The position numbers and the translations under genes are program-made. A model generated the notes under the pieces. That model worked only from the letters and a program-made list of their open reading frames with translations. It was not told the DNA's origin and ran no database searches. From Halomonas denitrificans (GTDB lineage Bacteria; Pseudomonadota; Gammaproteobacteria; Xanthomonadales; Wenzhouxiangellaceae), in the NCBI GenBank assembly GCA_019800895.1, contig JAHVKF010000002.1, positions 682,001 to 746,000 on the forward strand: a stretch of 64,000 bases of DNA, written 5' to 3'. The first letter of the stretch is position 1. Each line of letters opens with the position of its first letter. Shown in pieces: positions 24,973 to 35,559 of this stretch.

Positions 24973-25791
24973 ATGAGCGCTTCAGGACAACGGCTCGAAG
25001 GCAAGGTCGCGCTGGTCACCGGCGCCGCGCAGGGCATCGGCGAGGCCATCGCCCGCGCCTTCGCCGCCGAGGGCGCATTCGTCTACGTCTCCGATCTCGA
25101 CGAGACCGACGCGCGTCGCGTGGCGGATGAGATCGGCGAGAACGCCGAGGCGATGGCGCTCGATGTCCGCAGCCCTCCCGACTGGGCATCGGCGATGGAT
25201 CGTGTCCTCGAAGCGCACGGCAAACTGAACATCGTCGTCAACAACGCCGGCATCACCGGCCTGGAACACGGCGCGAAGCACGACCCCGAGCACGCGTCGC
25301 TGGAGGACTGGCACGAGGTCCATCGAACCAACCTCGACGGCCTGTTCCTCGGCTGCCGGGCGGCGATCCGGGCGATGCGGACAAGCGGTTCGGCCGGCGC
25401 GATCATCAACATGTCGTCGCGCTCGGGCATGGTCGGCATCCCGCGCGCGGCGGCCTATGCGTCGTCGAAGGCGGCGGTGCGCAACCACACGAAGACCGTC
25501 GCGCTGTACTGCGCGGAAGAAGGCCTGCCGATCCGCTGCAATTCGATCAACCCCGCCGCGATCCTGACCCCGATCTGGGAGCCGATGCTCGGCGACGGCC
25601 CCGCGCGCGAAGCGGCGATGAAGGCGATCGTCGCCGACTGCCCGATGAAGCGTTTCGGCACGCCGGAGGAGGTGGCCGCGGTGGCCGTGATGCTCGCCTC
25701 CGACGAGGCGGCGTACATCAACGGCACGGAAATCGTCATCGACGGCGGCATCCTGGCCGGCGCGACGGCCACACCGGCGCCGCCGGACTGA
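24973..25791 (+). CDS. short-chain dehydrogenase/reductase
   Basis: A 272-aa NAD(P)-dependent oxidoreductase. The cofactor motif is TGAAQGIGEA near residues 16-25, NNAG is near 90, the catalytic Ser is in INMSSRSG, and the Tyr-Lys pair is YASSK near 158. An acidic Asp after the second strand (VSDLDE) points to NAD rather than NADP. It ends with the standard GTEIVIDGGILAG block. The neighbouring hotdog protein suggests an acyl or hydroxyacyl substrate, but this is only context. It is convergent with the BAAT-type gene with 18 nt between them. Confidence 0.92.
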   Translation: MSASGQRLEGKVALVTGAAQGIGEAIARAFAAEGAFVYVSDLDETDARRVADEIGENAEAMALDVRSPPDWASAMDRVLEAHGKLNIVVNNAGITGLEHGAKHDPEHASLEDWHEVHRTNLDGLFLGCRAAIRAMRTSGSAGAIINMSSRSGMVGIPRAAAYASSKAAVRNHTKTVALYCAEEGLPIRCNSINPAAILTPIWEPMLGDGPAREAAMKAIVADCPMKRFGTPEEVAAVAVMLASDEAAYINGTEIVIDGGILAGATATPAPPD

Positions 25792-25809
25792 CGGAGCGCG
25801 TGGCGTCGG

Positions 25810-27144
25810 CTATTCGGGCTTCAGGTGCCGCTCGAAGAACGCCAGCTGCGCCGACCAGCCCGCCTGGCGGGCCAGCACGGAGGCTTCGCGGGTCGGCCGC
25901 TGCGGCGGGCCGCTGAGACCGTGGCCTGCTTCGGCGAAGATCAGCGTCTCGGTGGGCAGGCCCGCGTCGGCCCGGGTCGCGGCGATGCGTGCGGCCATCT
26001 CCGCCGACGGCCAGACCGCGTCCTGGCCGCCGCCGAGCAGGAACACCGGTTCGTCGATGTCCTCGACCCGGATGCGTGCGGCGTCGACGCGATCCGGGTG
26101 GGCCGCCCGCCCCTCGGCGTGCGGCACGCGCATCTCGACTCGCTCGCCACTGTCTTCGGGTGCGAAGGCACGGCCCATTTCGACGTACGGCACGAACGGC
26201 AACGACTCGCCGTTCCATGCGAAGCCGGACACCGGCTCCTCGCCTCCGGCGCCCCAGCCTTCCCAGACCACGTCGCTCGGCACGATCGCGGCGACCGCGG
26301 CGAAGCCGTCGATGCGACCGGCGGCGATCAGGACGAATTCCGCGCCCTTCGACACACCGAGCAGGCCGATCCGGTCGGCGTCGATGTCGGGGCGGGCGCG
26401 GAGCGCATCGCGCACGCCGATCAGCTTGTCCACGGGCAGGTCGGCAAAGGCCCGGGGAAGGCCGGGAACGGCCTGGGGCTGGTCGCCCCAGGCGGGCGAA
26501 TAGTACGGGTAGCCGACCGCCGCGTAGCCGCGGGCGGCCCAGGTCGGCGCCATGGCGCGGGCGGCCGAGTCGCCGCCCTCGGACCCGCCGAGGAGAACGA
26601 TCGCCGGCAGCGGGTCCTCGCCCGGAGAACGCAGCACGAAGGCACCGGGGAACGCCTCGTCCAGCGGCGTTTCGACCAGTGGATCCGGCGAGGCGGTCAC
26701 GACCAGGTCGGCCGACGCAAGGAGGCCTTCGCCGGAATCCAGCACCTCGATCCGGACGGCGTCTTCGGCGAGGTCGGCCGGCGCGGGGCCCTCGGTGCTG
26801 CGCATCGACCAGAACAGGGCATCGCCATCGGCACGTTGCCAGGCGCCGTCGATGGGCGCATCCATCGCCAGGTCGACGGTGCCCCCGGCATCGGCGCGGA
26901 AGGTCGCGGCGCTCTGCCACGCGGTCGACGCGTCGCGGCTGCGGGTCGCCCGGACCCGCACGAGGTCGCCGGGCGTCACCCCTTCGACCTCGACACCGAC
27001 CGGGTCGCCGAGGCGGGCCGGGTTGGCCGAGAACTGCAGCCGTGGCTCCGATGGATCCGGCGTCGGCGTCGCGGCGCAGCTGACCAGGGCCGACAGGGCA
27101 AGGAGCAACGGAAGCAGGCAGAGGGGAATCGTCGGTCGGGTCAT
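25810..27144 (-). CDS. BAAT-type acyl-CoA thioester hydrolase/acyltransferase, lipoprotein
   Basis: A 444-aa protein with a lipoprotein signal (lipobox ALVSC, Cys near residue 23). It has the N-terminal Ig-like domain of bile acid-CoA:amino acid N-acyltransferase relatives (about 35-155) and a C-terminal alpha/beta hydrolase. The nucleophile elbow is GVSKGAE near residue 258; the Asp is in GGGQDAVWPS, and the His is in AEAGHGLSG. In cytosolic relatives this fold hydrolyses acyl-CoA. An extracytoplasmic, lipid-anchored form cannot easily use CoA esters, so its substrate is probably a different ester or thioester. Confidence 0.85.
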   Translation of the reverse strand: MTRPTIPLCLLPLLLALSALVSCAATPTPDPSEPRLQFSANPARLGDPVGVEVEGVTPGDLVRVRATRSRDASTAWQSAATFRADAGGTVDLAMDAPIDGAWQRADGDALFWSMRSTEGPAPADLAEDAVRIEVLDSGEGLLASADLVVTASPDPLVETPLDEAFPGAFVLRSPGEDPLPAIVLLGGSEGGDSAARAMAPTWAARGYAAVGYPYYSPAWGDQPQAVPGLPRAFADLPVDKLIGVRDALRARPDIDADRIGLLGVSKGAEFVLIAAGRIDGFAAVAAIVPSDVVWEGWGAGGEEPVSGFAWNGESLPFVPYVEMGRAFAPEDSGERVEMRVPHAEGRAAHPDRVDAARIRVEDIDEPVFLLGGGQDAVWPSAEMAARIAATRADAGLPTETLIFAEAGHGLSGPPQRPTREASVLARQAGWSAQLAFFERHLKPE

Positions 27145-27333
27145 GGCAATCGCTCGCGTGCGGGTCGGGTCACGGGTCGAAGCATGCCCCAGACGCGTCG
27201 TCGAGGCATCCCCGCATCGCCGCGGGGCCGAAGCGGCATGACCGATGGCTCATGGCTCGGAGATACGGCAGTGCTAGGCTGTCGCGGCTGCCCGTCCTGC
27301 CGGCGGGCCCCGAAACGATCCAGGAGACCCGTC

Positions 27334-30300
27334 ATGCACGATCGATCCGCCCGACTTCGCCTGCTGCTGGGGCTTGTCCTCTCAAGCCTCCTCTCGCTGC
27401 CCCTGGCCGCCCAGGAGGACGCCGAAAGCGGCGAGGTCTCGCTCGAGCAGCGGCTCGCCGGCCTGGAGCTTCGCACCGTCGGCCCGGCCTTCATGTCGGG
27501 GCGCATCGCCGATATCGCGATCCATCCCGAGGACGAGTCGACCTGGTACGTCGCGGTCGGACCGGGCGGAGTCTGGAAGACCACCAACTCGGGCACGACC
27601 TGGCAGACCCTGTTCGACGGCCAGTCGTCCTACTCGATCGGATCGATCGCGATCGACCCGAACGAGCCCGACACGGTCTGGGTCGGCACCGGCGAGAACG
27701 TCGGCGGCCGCCACGTCGGCTACGGCGACGGCATCTACGTCTCGCACGACGGTGGGCAGTCCTGGGCCAACAAGGGCCTGGCAGACTCCGAGCACATCAG
27801 CACCATCGTGATCCACCCCGAGGACGGCGACACGGTCTGGGTCGCGGTGCAGGGCCCGCTCTGGTCGTCCGGCGGCGAGCGGGGCCTGTACATGACCACC
27901 GACGGCGGCGAGACCTGGGAGCGCACCCTGGTCGGCGACGAGGGGGACGACGTCTGGACCGGGGTGACCGACGTGGTCATCGACCCGACCGATCCGGATG
28001 TGCTGTACGCGGCGACCTGGCAGCGGCACCGCACGGTGGCGGCCTACGTCGGTGGGGGTCCGAACTCGGGCGTGCACAAATCGACCGACGGCGGGCGCAC
28101 GTGGACGAAGCTGGCGGGCGGCCTGCCCGGCGGCAACCTCGGCAAGATCGGCCTGGCCGTGTCGCCGCAGGACCCGGACGTGGTCTACGCCGCGATCGAG
28201 ACGAACCGCCGGGACGGCGGCATCTGGCGGTCGACGAACGCCGGGGCGTCGTGGACGAAGATGTCCGACATGGTGGCCGGCGGCACGGGGCCGCACTACT
28301 ACCAGGAGCTGTACGCCAGCCCGCACGCCTTCGACCGGATCTACCTGATGGACGTCCAGGCGCGTGTGTCGCATGACGGCGGCGCCACCTGGGTCGTCAT
28401 CGACAAGGAATCGAAGCACGTCGACAACCACGCCATGGCCTTCCGGGCGAGCGACCCGGACTACATGCTGTGGGGCTCCGACGGCGGCCTGTACGAGACC
28501 TTCGACCACGCCGAGACCTGGCGCTATATCGACAACCTGCCGGTGACCCAGTACTACAAGGTCGCGGTCGACGACGCCGAGCCCTTCTACACGATCTACG
28601 GCGGCACCCAGGACAACAACACCCAGGGCGGCCCGTCGCAGACCGACAACGTCCACGGCATCCGCAACGCCGACTGGTACGTGGTGCTGTTCGGCGACGG
28701 CCACCAGCCGGCAACCGAGCCCGGCAACCCGGACATCATGTACGCCCATTGGCAGCAGGGGAACCTGGTCCGGGTCGACCGGACCACCGGCGAGGTGGTC
28801 TACATCCAGCCTCAGCCCGAACCCGGCGACCCGGCCGAGCGCTTCAACTGGGATGCGCCGATCCTGGTCAGCCCGCACGAGCCGACCACGATCTTCCACG
28901 CCTCGCAACGCGTCTGGCGCTCCGACGACCGCGGTGATTCCTGGCGGCCGATCTCGGGCGACCTGACCCGCGACCAGCAGCGCATCGAACTCGACGTGAT
29001 GGGTCGCCAGTGGAGCTGGGACGCGCCCTGGGACATGTTCGCCATGTCGAACTACAACACGATCACCTCGCTGGCCCAGTCGCCGATCGACGAGAACATC
29101 CTCTACGCCGGCACCGACGACGGCCTGATCCAGGTCACCGCCGACGGCGGCGAGACCTGGCGCGAGATCGAGGCCGGCGACCTGCCGGGCGTGCCGGAAA
29201 CGGCCTTCGTCAACGACATCAAGGCCGACCTGTTCGACGCCGATACGGTGTACGTCGCGCTGGACAATCACAAGTACGGTGATTTCGAGCCGTACCTGCT
29301 GAAGTCCACGGACCGCGGCCGGCGGTGGCGTTCGATCGGCGACGACCTGCCCGATCGGCACCTGGTGTGGCGAGTGGTCCAGGACCACGTGGACCCGGAG
29401 CTGATGTTCGCCGGCACCGAGTTCGGCGTGTTCGTCACGCTCGACGGCGGTGCGGCCTGGCACGAGCTGACCGGCAACGCGCCGACGATTCCCTATCGCG
29501 ACCTGGTCATCCAGCGCCGCGAGAACGACCTGGTCGGCGCGACCTTCGGCCGCGGCTTCTGGATCCTCGACGACTACAGCCCGCTGCGCGAGCTCGATGA
29601 CGAGGCCCTGAGCGCCGAGGCGGTCCTGTTCGAGCCGGCCGATGCGTGGTGGTACATCCAGCGCGGCGTGCTCGGCTTCAACCGGAAGGGCTCCCAGGGC
29701 GACAGCCTGTACACCGCCGAGAACCCGCCCTTCGGTGCCGTGTTCACCTACCACCTCGCCGAGACCTACAAGACCGACGAACAGCTGCGTCAGGAACGCG
29801 AGAAGCCGATGATCGCCGAACGCGAGGACGTTCCCTTCCCGGGCTGGGACGCGCTGGAAGAGGAGGTCCGGCAGCCCGAGCCGGCGATCCTGCTGACCGT
29901 GCGCGACGCCGACGGCAACGTGGTCCGCCGGCTCGAAGGGCCGGCAACGCGGGGTTTCCACCGGGTGGCCTGGGACCTGACCATGCCGTCGCCGATGGCG
30001 ATCGGCGCCGACGGCGGCTGGGGCACAGGCGGCGGCTTCATGGTCGCGCCGGGCACCTACAGCGTCGAACTGGCCAAGCGGATCGACGGCACGGTCTCGC
30101 CGCTGGCCGGTCCGGAATCCTTCGACGTGGTCCGGATGCGCGAAGGTGCACTGGAAGGCGCCGAGCCGGAAGAAACGGCAGCGTTCTGGAAGCGGCTGGC
30201 CGAAATGCAGCGCAGGACCACGGCTGCCGGCCAGGTGATCCGCGAGGCGCGCGAGAAGATCGACGCGATGGGCCAGGCCCTGCAGCGCAGCCAGGCCCCC

Positions 30301-30633
30301 GGCGGCGATCTCGACCGCCAGCTCTACCGTGTCGACCAGGCGCTCTACGAGATCGCCGAACAGCTGCAGGGCAAGGAGACCATGAACGAGGTCGGAGAGC
30401 TGCAGCCGCCGACGGTCGGCCAGCGGATGTTCGTCGCGATGATGGGGACCGGCCGCTCGACCTACGGCCCGACGCCGACCCACCGTCGGTCGCTGGAGAT
30501 CGCCGAGAGCGAGTTCGCCGAGGTCCGCGCCGAGCTGGAGCGCCTCGTCGAGGAGCGGATCCCGGCGCTCGAGCGCGAGCTGGAGGCCGCGGGCGCACCG
30601 TGGACCACCGGCGCATCGATCCCCGGCGGCTGA
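27334..30633 (+). CDS. secreted VPS10/sortilin-like BNR-repeat protein
   Basis: A 1099-aa exported protein. The signal peptide is at 1-28 (cleavage near LAAQE). It is followed by a large beta-propeller with many Asp-box (BNR) motifs of the form S/T-x-D-x-G-x-x-W: SHDGGQSW, TTDGGETW, STDGGRTW, SHDGGATW, TADGGETW and STDRGRRW. This corresponds to the VPS10/sortilin-like ten-bladed propeller often misnamed glycosyl hydrolase. A helical C-terminal domain of about 150 residues, rich in Glu and Arg, follows. No catalytic glycosidase residues are evident. Bacterial members are exported and of unknown function. CAGGAG precedes the ATG at 27334. Confidence 0.88.
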   Translation: MHDRSARLRLLLGLVLSSLLSLPLAAQEDAESGEVSLEQRLAGLELRTVGPAFMSGRIADIAIHPEDESTWYVAVGPGGVWKTTNSGTTWQTLFDGQSSYSIGSIAIDPNEPDTVWVGTGENVGGRHVGYGDGIYVSHDGGQSWANKGLADSEHISTIVIHPEDGDTVWVAVQGPLWSSGGERGLYMTTDGGETWERTLVGDEGDDVWTGVTDVVIDPTDPDVLYAATWQRHRTVAAYVGGGPNSGVHKSTDGGRTWTKLAGGLPGGNLGKIGLAVSPQDPDVVYAAIETNRRDGGIWRSTNAGASWTKMSDMVAGGTGPHYYQELYASPHAFDRIYLMDVQARVSHDGGATWVVIDKESKHVDNHAMAFRASDPDYMLWGSDGGLYETFDHAETWRYIDNLPVTQYYKVAVDDAEPFYTIYGGTQDNNTQGGPSQTDNVHGIRNADWYVVLFGDGHQPATEPGNPDIMYAHWQQGNLVRVDRTTGEVVYIQPQPEPGDPAERFNWDAPILVSPHEPTTIFHASQRVWRSDDRGDSWRPISGDLTRDQQRIELDVMGRQWSWDAPWDMFAMSNYNTITSLAQSPIDENILYAGTDDGLIQVTADGGETWREIEAGDLPGVPETAFVNDIKADLFDADTVYVALDNHKYGDFEPYLLKSTDRGRRWRSIGDDLPDRHLVWRVVQDHVDPELMFAGTEFGVFVTLDGGAAWHELTGNAPTIPYRDLVIQRRENDLVGATFGRGFWILDDYSPLRELDDEALSAEAVLFEPADAWWYIQRGVLGFNRKGSQGDSLYTAENPPFGAVFTYHLAETYKTDEQLRQEREKPMIAEREDVPFPGWDALEEEVRQPEPAILLTVRDADGNVVRRLEGPATRGFHRVAWDLTMPSPMAIGADGGWGTGGGFMVAPGTYSVELAKRIDGTVSPLAGPESFDVVRMREGALEGAEPEETAAFWKRLAEMQRRTTAAGQVIREAREKIDAMGQALQRSQAPGGDLDRQLYRVDQALYEIAEQLQGKETMNEVGELQPPTVGQRMFVAMMGTGRSTYGPTPTHRRSLEIAESEFAEVRAELERLVEERIPALERELEAAGAPWTTGASIPGG

Positions 30634-30772
30634 CGAAGCATCGATCCATCGACGCTGCCGGATCCGCTTCGGGTCCGGCAGCGAACCTTCCGCGGCGAGC
30701 CGCCCTGCGGATCGAGCCGGCGGATGCCACGCCGGCGCTAGACTTCCTGGTCCATCTTCTGGAGTTTCCGAC

Positions 30773-31834
30773 GTGACCCGATCCACTTCGAACAATGGCC
30801 GAGGCCGCGGCGACGCGATCGACCTGAAGGCGCTGATGAAGCGCCGCCGGGGCGGCCCGCCGATCAAACCGATCCTGGGCGCCGCCGTCGCGGTGCTGGT
30901 CCTCTGGGGCGCGCTGTCGGCGTTCTACACGGTCCAGCCCGAAGAGCGGGCCGTGGTCAAGCGCTTCGGCGACGTCATCGCCATCACCGATCCCGGCCTG
31001 CACTTCAAGCTGCCCTTCGGCATCGACGACGTGCAGTTCGTCGCCACCGAGCGCGTCCTCAAGCAGGAATTCGGCTTCCGCACGGAGGGAACGCGGGCCG
31101 GCGGCCGGACCAACTACTCGAGCCAGCAGTTCGAGGACGAATCGCTGATGCTGACCGGCGACCTGAACGTGATCGACGTCGAGTGGGTGGTCCAGTACCG
31201 GATCAACGATCCGATCAAGTTCCTCTACGAGATGCGCGAGCCGACCGAGACCCTGCGCGATATCGCCGAGTCGGTGATGCGGCGCGTGGTCGGCAACCGC
31301 CTCGGTTCCGCCGTGCTGACCGTCGGCCGGGTGGAGATCCAGGCCCAGGCCGCCGAGGAGATCCAGGCCATCATGAACCAGTACGACGCCGGCATCGACA
31401 TCATCACCGTGGAGCTGCAGGACGTGGTCCCGCCGCCGGCGGTGCAGCCGGCCTTCAACGAGGTCAACGAGGCCCGCCAGGAGCGCGAGCGGATGATCAA
31501 CGAGGCCCAGAAGCGGGTCAACCAGGAGATTCCCCGGGCCGAGGGCGAGGCGATCCGCGCGATCGCCGAGGCCGAAGGCTACGCCACCGAGCGGGTCAAC
31601 CGCGCGCTCGGCGAGACGGCCCGCTTCACCGCGGTGCTCGAGCAGTACCGCCAGGCCCCGGAAGTCACCCGGTCGCGCCTGTACCTGGAGACCTTGAACC
31701 AGGTCCTGCCGACGATCGGCCAGGTGCTGGTCGTGCAGGATGGCCAGGCCTCGCCGCTGCCGCTGCTCGACGTCAATCGCGAAGCGGCCGGCGCCGCCCG
31801 CGCCGTGAACCGCGCCAACGGAGGCCAGCCATGA
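30773..31834 (+). CDS. hflK: FtsH protease regulator HflK
   Basis: A 353-aa inner-membrane SPFH protein that forms, with HflC, the cage around FtsH and modulates its proteolysis. A short N-terminal tail with KRRRGGPP precedes one membrane segment (about residues 27-47). The periplasmic SPFH/band-7 domain starts at VQPEERAVVKRFG. Family blocks ITDPGLHFKLPF and the VVPPPAVQPAFNEVN helix are present. The E. coli protein is longer because of a Gly-rich N-terminus that is mostly missing here. GTG 30773 follows TGGAG. The stop overlaps the hflC ATG by 4 nt. Unlike E. coli, no hfq or hflX gene is next to it. Confidence 0.95.
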   Translation: MTRSTSNNGRGRGDAIDLKALMKRRRGGPPIKPILGAAVAVLVLWGALSAFYTVQPEERAVVKRFGDVIAITDPGLHFKLPFGIDDVQFVATERVLKQEFGFRTEGTRAGGRTNYSSQQFEDESLMLTGDLNVIDVEWVVQYRINDPIKFLYEMREPTETLRDIAESVMRRVVGNRLGSAVLTVGRVEIQAQAAEEIQAIMNQYDAGIDIITVELQDVVPPPAVQPAFNEVNEARQERERMINEAQKRVNQEIPRAEGEAIRAIAEAEGYATERVNRALGETARFTAVLEQYRQAPEVTRSRLYLETLNQVLPTIGQVLVVQDGQASPLPLLDVNREAAGAARAVNRANGGQP

Positions 31835-32772
31835 GAATCGCCCTGATCGCCATCCTGGCCGTCGTGCTGATCGTCGCCGGCCGCACCATGCTCTGGACCC
31901 TAGACGAGTCGCAGCAGGCGATCATCGTCCAGTTCGGCGAGCCGATCGGCGACGTGATCGACGACCCCGGCCTCCACGTCAAGCTGCCCTGGCAGCAGGT
32001 GCGCTTCTTCGACAAGCGCCTGCTGGGCTGGGACGGCGACGTCACCCAGATCCCCACGCTCGGCCGCGAGTTCATCCTGGTCGACACCACGGCCCGCTGG
32101 CGGATTTCCGATCCGCTGCAGTTCCTGCGTTCCGTGCGCGACGAGCGCGGCGCGCGCACGCGCCTGGACGACATCATCGATTCGGTGGTCCGCGACATGG
32201 TGTCCTCGACCCAGCTCGAGGAAATCATCCGTTCGCGCGACTGGAACGTCGACCTCGACGCGATCGACGACCCGGTGCTCGTCGAGCGCGACGACGTCGT
32301 CCTCGACGAGCGGCCGAAGCTGGGCCGCGAGCTGCTCGAGCAGGAGATCCTGACCCGCGCGCGTCGCCTGATGCCGGAACTGGGCATCGAGCTCGCCGAC
32401 GTCCGGATCAAGCGCGTCAACTACATCGACTCGGTGCGACGCCAGGTCGAAAGCAGGATGATCGCCGAGCGCCAGTCGATCGCCGAGCGCTTCCGCGCCG
32501 AGGGCCAGGGCCGCAGCCAGGAGATCCTCGGCGAGATGCAGCGCGAACTGCGCCGGATCCGATCCGAGGCCGCGCGCGAAGCGGAGCAGATTCGCGGCGA
32601 CGCGGACGCCGAGGCGACGCGCATCTACGGCGTCGCGTTCGGCGAGGACCCGGAGTTCTATTCGTTCTTCCGGACCCTGGAAAGCTACCGCGCGCTGGGC
32701 CCCAATTCGACGCTGATGCTCCGCGCCGACTCGGACTTCTTCCGCTACCTCGAGCAGTCGCAGGCCGACTGA
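31831..32772 (+). CDS. hflC: FtsH protease regulator HflC
   Basis: A 313-aa partner of HflK. An N-terminal membrane anchor (residues 2-20) is followed by the SPFH domain: ESQQAIIVQFGEPIG, DPGLHVKLPWQQVRFFDKR, then VDTTARWRISDPLQFL. A long Arg/Glu-rich coiled region carries ERFRAEGQGRSQEI. The C-terminal SFFRTLESYRALG block is conserved in HflC. It contains a short acidic stretch (DDVVLDERPKLG) near residue 155 that may be lineage-specific. It is coupled to hflK by an ATGA overlap and followed by a hairpin shared with the convergent DUF418 gene. Confidence 0.95.
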   Translation: MRIALIAILAVVLIVAGRTMLWTLDESQQAIIVQFGEPIGDVIDDPGLHVKLPWQQVRFFDKRLLGWDGDVTQIPTLGREFILVDTTARWRISDPLQFLRSVRDERGARTRLDDIIDSVVRDMVSSTQLEEIIRSRDWNVDLDAIDDPVLVERDDVVLDERPKLGRELLEQEILTRARRLMPELGIELADVRIKRVNYIDSVRRQVESRMIAERQSIAERFRAEGQGRSQEILGEMQRELRRIRSEAAREAEQIRGDADAEATRIYGVAFGEDPEFYSFFRTLESYRALGPNSTLMLRADSDFFRYLEQSQAD

Positions 32773-32780
32773 GCCCGGTA

Positions 32781-32803
32781 CGGCCGGTCCTCGGGGCCGG
32801 CCG
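32781..32803. terminator. GC-rich hairpin between convergent hflC and DUF418 genes
   Basis: Stem CGGCCGG (32781-32787) pairs with CCGGCCG (32797-32803), with a 9-nt loop. No real T run follows on either strand, so it may be a weak or factor-assisted bidirectional terminator. Confidence 0.45.
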
Positions 32804-32824
32804 TTGCCCGTCGCGACGCGTCGT

Positions 32825-34045
32825 TCAGCGCCGTATCGGCGGTCGCTGGCCGTAGGTCCAGGCGCGCCAAAGCCACTCGGCCGGGCCGAAGTGGAACCGG
32901 GCCAGCCACCAGCGGCTGAACGCCACCTGCAGGCCGAAGAAGACGATCGCCAGGAGCAGCATCGCCGCCCGGGGCACCTGGCCCCACATGCCCAGGCCGT
33001 AGCCGTAGAACACCAGCGTCCAGACCAGCGACTGGCACAGGTAGTTGGTCAGCGCCATCCGGCCGGCCGGAGCCAGGAAGGCGAGCCGGTGCGCGTTCGG
33101 TACCACGAGCGACAGGTAGCCGAGCGACAGCAGCAGCGCACCCACCGTCGCGGCGGTCGTCCCGAGCGCCAGCTCCAGCGACGGGACGAACATCCCCAGC
33201 CCCTCGAGCCGCCACGCCGCGTAGGCCGCCAGCGGCAGGCCGCCGACCAGGCCGAGTACGCGCCAGCGCCGGAAGAAGCCGGCGTGATCCGCCGGCCGGT
33301 CCAGCGGTCCGGCCGCCAGCAACCATCGGCCGAGCAGGAAGTAGCCCAGCACCGGCGGAATCCAGAACAGGAAACTCGAAAGGGAAAACTCCAGGTCGCG
33401 GATCCGCTGGACGACGTTCTCCGCGTAGCTTCCGCCGGCGTTGATGCGCGCCGCCTCGGCGGCCAGGGTCTCGATCTCGGCTTCCGCCTCGCGGATCTCC
33501 GCGAGCGTCGATTCGCCGCCGTCGGGGGCGTGGGCGGCCGCGGTGATGCCGGCCAGGCCGATCCAGATCATCAGCATCGGCACGGCGATCAGGCCCAGGG
33601 CCCATTTCCACAGGCGCCGGACCGGCGTGCGGCGGAACAGCAGCAGCATGACGAAGGCGGTGAGCGCGTAGACCAGCAGCACGTCGCCGGACCAGACCAG
33701 CAGCGCGTGGGCGAGCCCGAAGCCGAGCAGGCCGATCAAGCGCTTGACGTAGCGTCCCGTGCCGCCACCGCCGGCCTCGTCGGCACGCATCATCATCAGC
33801 GCGAATCCGACGCCGAACAGCATCGAGAACAAGGAGTAGAACTTGCCCTCGGCCAGCCACTGGACCAGGAAGGCGACCAGCGCGTGGATGCCGCTCGGCG
33901 TCGCCTCTTCGGCGAGCGCGATCGAGACGATCGGCCGGCTGAAGTACTCGAAGTTGACCAGCAGGATGCCGAACAGCGCAAAGCCGCGGAGCACGTCGAG
34001 ATGGATCTTGCGCTCGGCGGAGGGGGTGGGGCGATCGAGGGTCAT
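32825..34045 (-). CDS. DUF418 multi-pass membrane protein
   Basis: A 406-aa integral membrane protein. The N-terminal sequence IHLDVLRGFALFGILLVN is the typical opening of DUF418 proteins (formerly compared with YeiB). About nine hydrophobic segments follow, with a soluble helical Glu/Ala-rich loop near residues 180-210. The C-terminal half holds GRMALTNYLCQS and the FSRWWLARFHFGPAEWLWR motif, both diagnostic for DUF418. The function is unknown; relatives are proposed to be acyltransferase-like or transporters. The M20 peptidase gene lies 10 nt upstream on the same strand, so the two are likely cotranscribed. Confidence 0.9.
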   Translation of the reverse strand: MTLDRPTPSAERKIHLDVLRGFALFGILLVNFEYFSRPIVSIALAEEATPSGIHALVAFLVQWLAEGKFYSLFSMLFGVGFALMMMRADEAGGGGTGRYVKRLIGLLGFGLAHALLVWSGDVLLVYALTAFVMLLLFRRTPVRRLWKWALGLIAVPMLMIWIGLAGITAAAHAPDGGESTLAEIREAEAEIETLAAEAARINAGGSYAENVVQRIRDLEFSLSSFLFWIPPVLGYFLLGRWLLAAGPLDRPADHAGFFRRWRVLGLVGGLPLAAYAAWRLEGLGMFVPSLELALGTTAATVGALLLSLGYLSLVVPNAHRLAFLAPAGRMALTNYLCQSLVWTLVFYGYGLGMWGQVPRAAMLLLAIVFFGLQVAFSRWWLARFHFGPAEWLWRAWTYGQRPPIRR

Positions 34046-34055
34046 CGAGTGTTCC

Positions 34056-35498
<1,443 letters not shown>

Positions 35499-35559
35499 GG
35501 CGATCTCGCTCGCGGGTGCGCGTCCGGGGTCGGTTCCGATGCTAGCCGATTCTCGCTCG

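Noticed and set aside
27382-30867. A 1161-codon frame antisense to the VPS10/BNR gene
   Set aside because: It shows the same shadow-type composition with no domain pattern; the plus-strand frame has a signal peptide and many Asp-box repeats.
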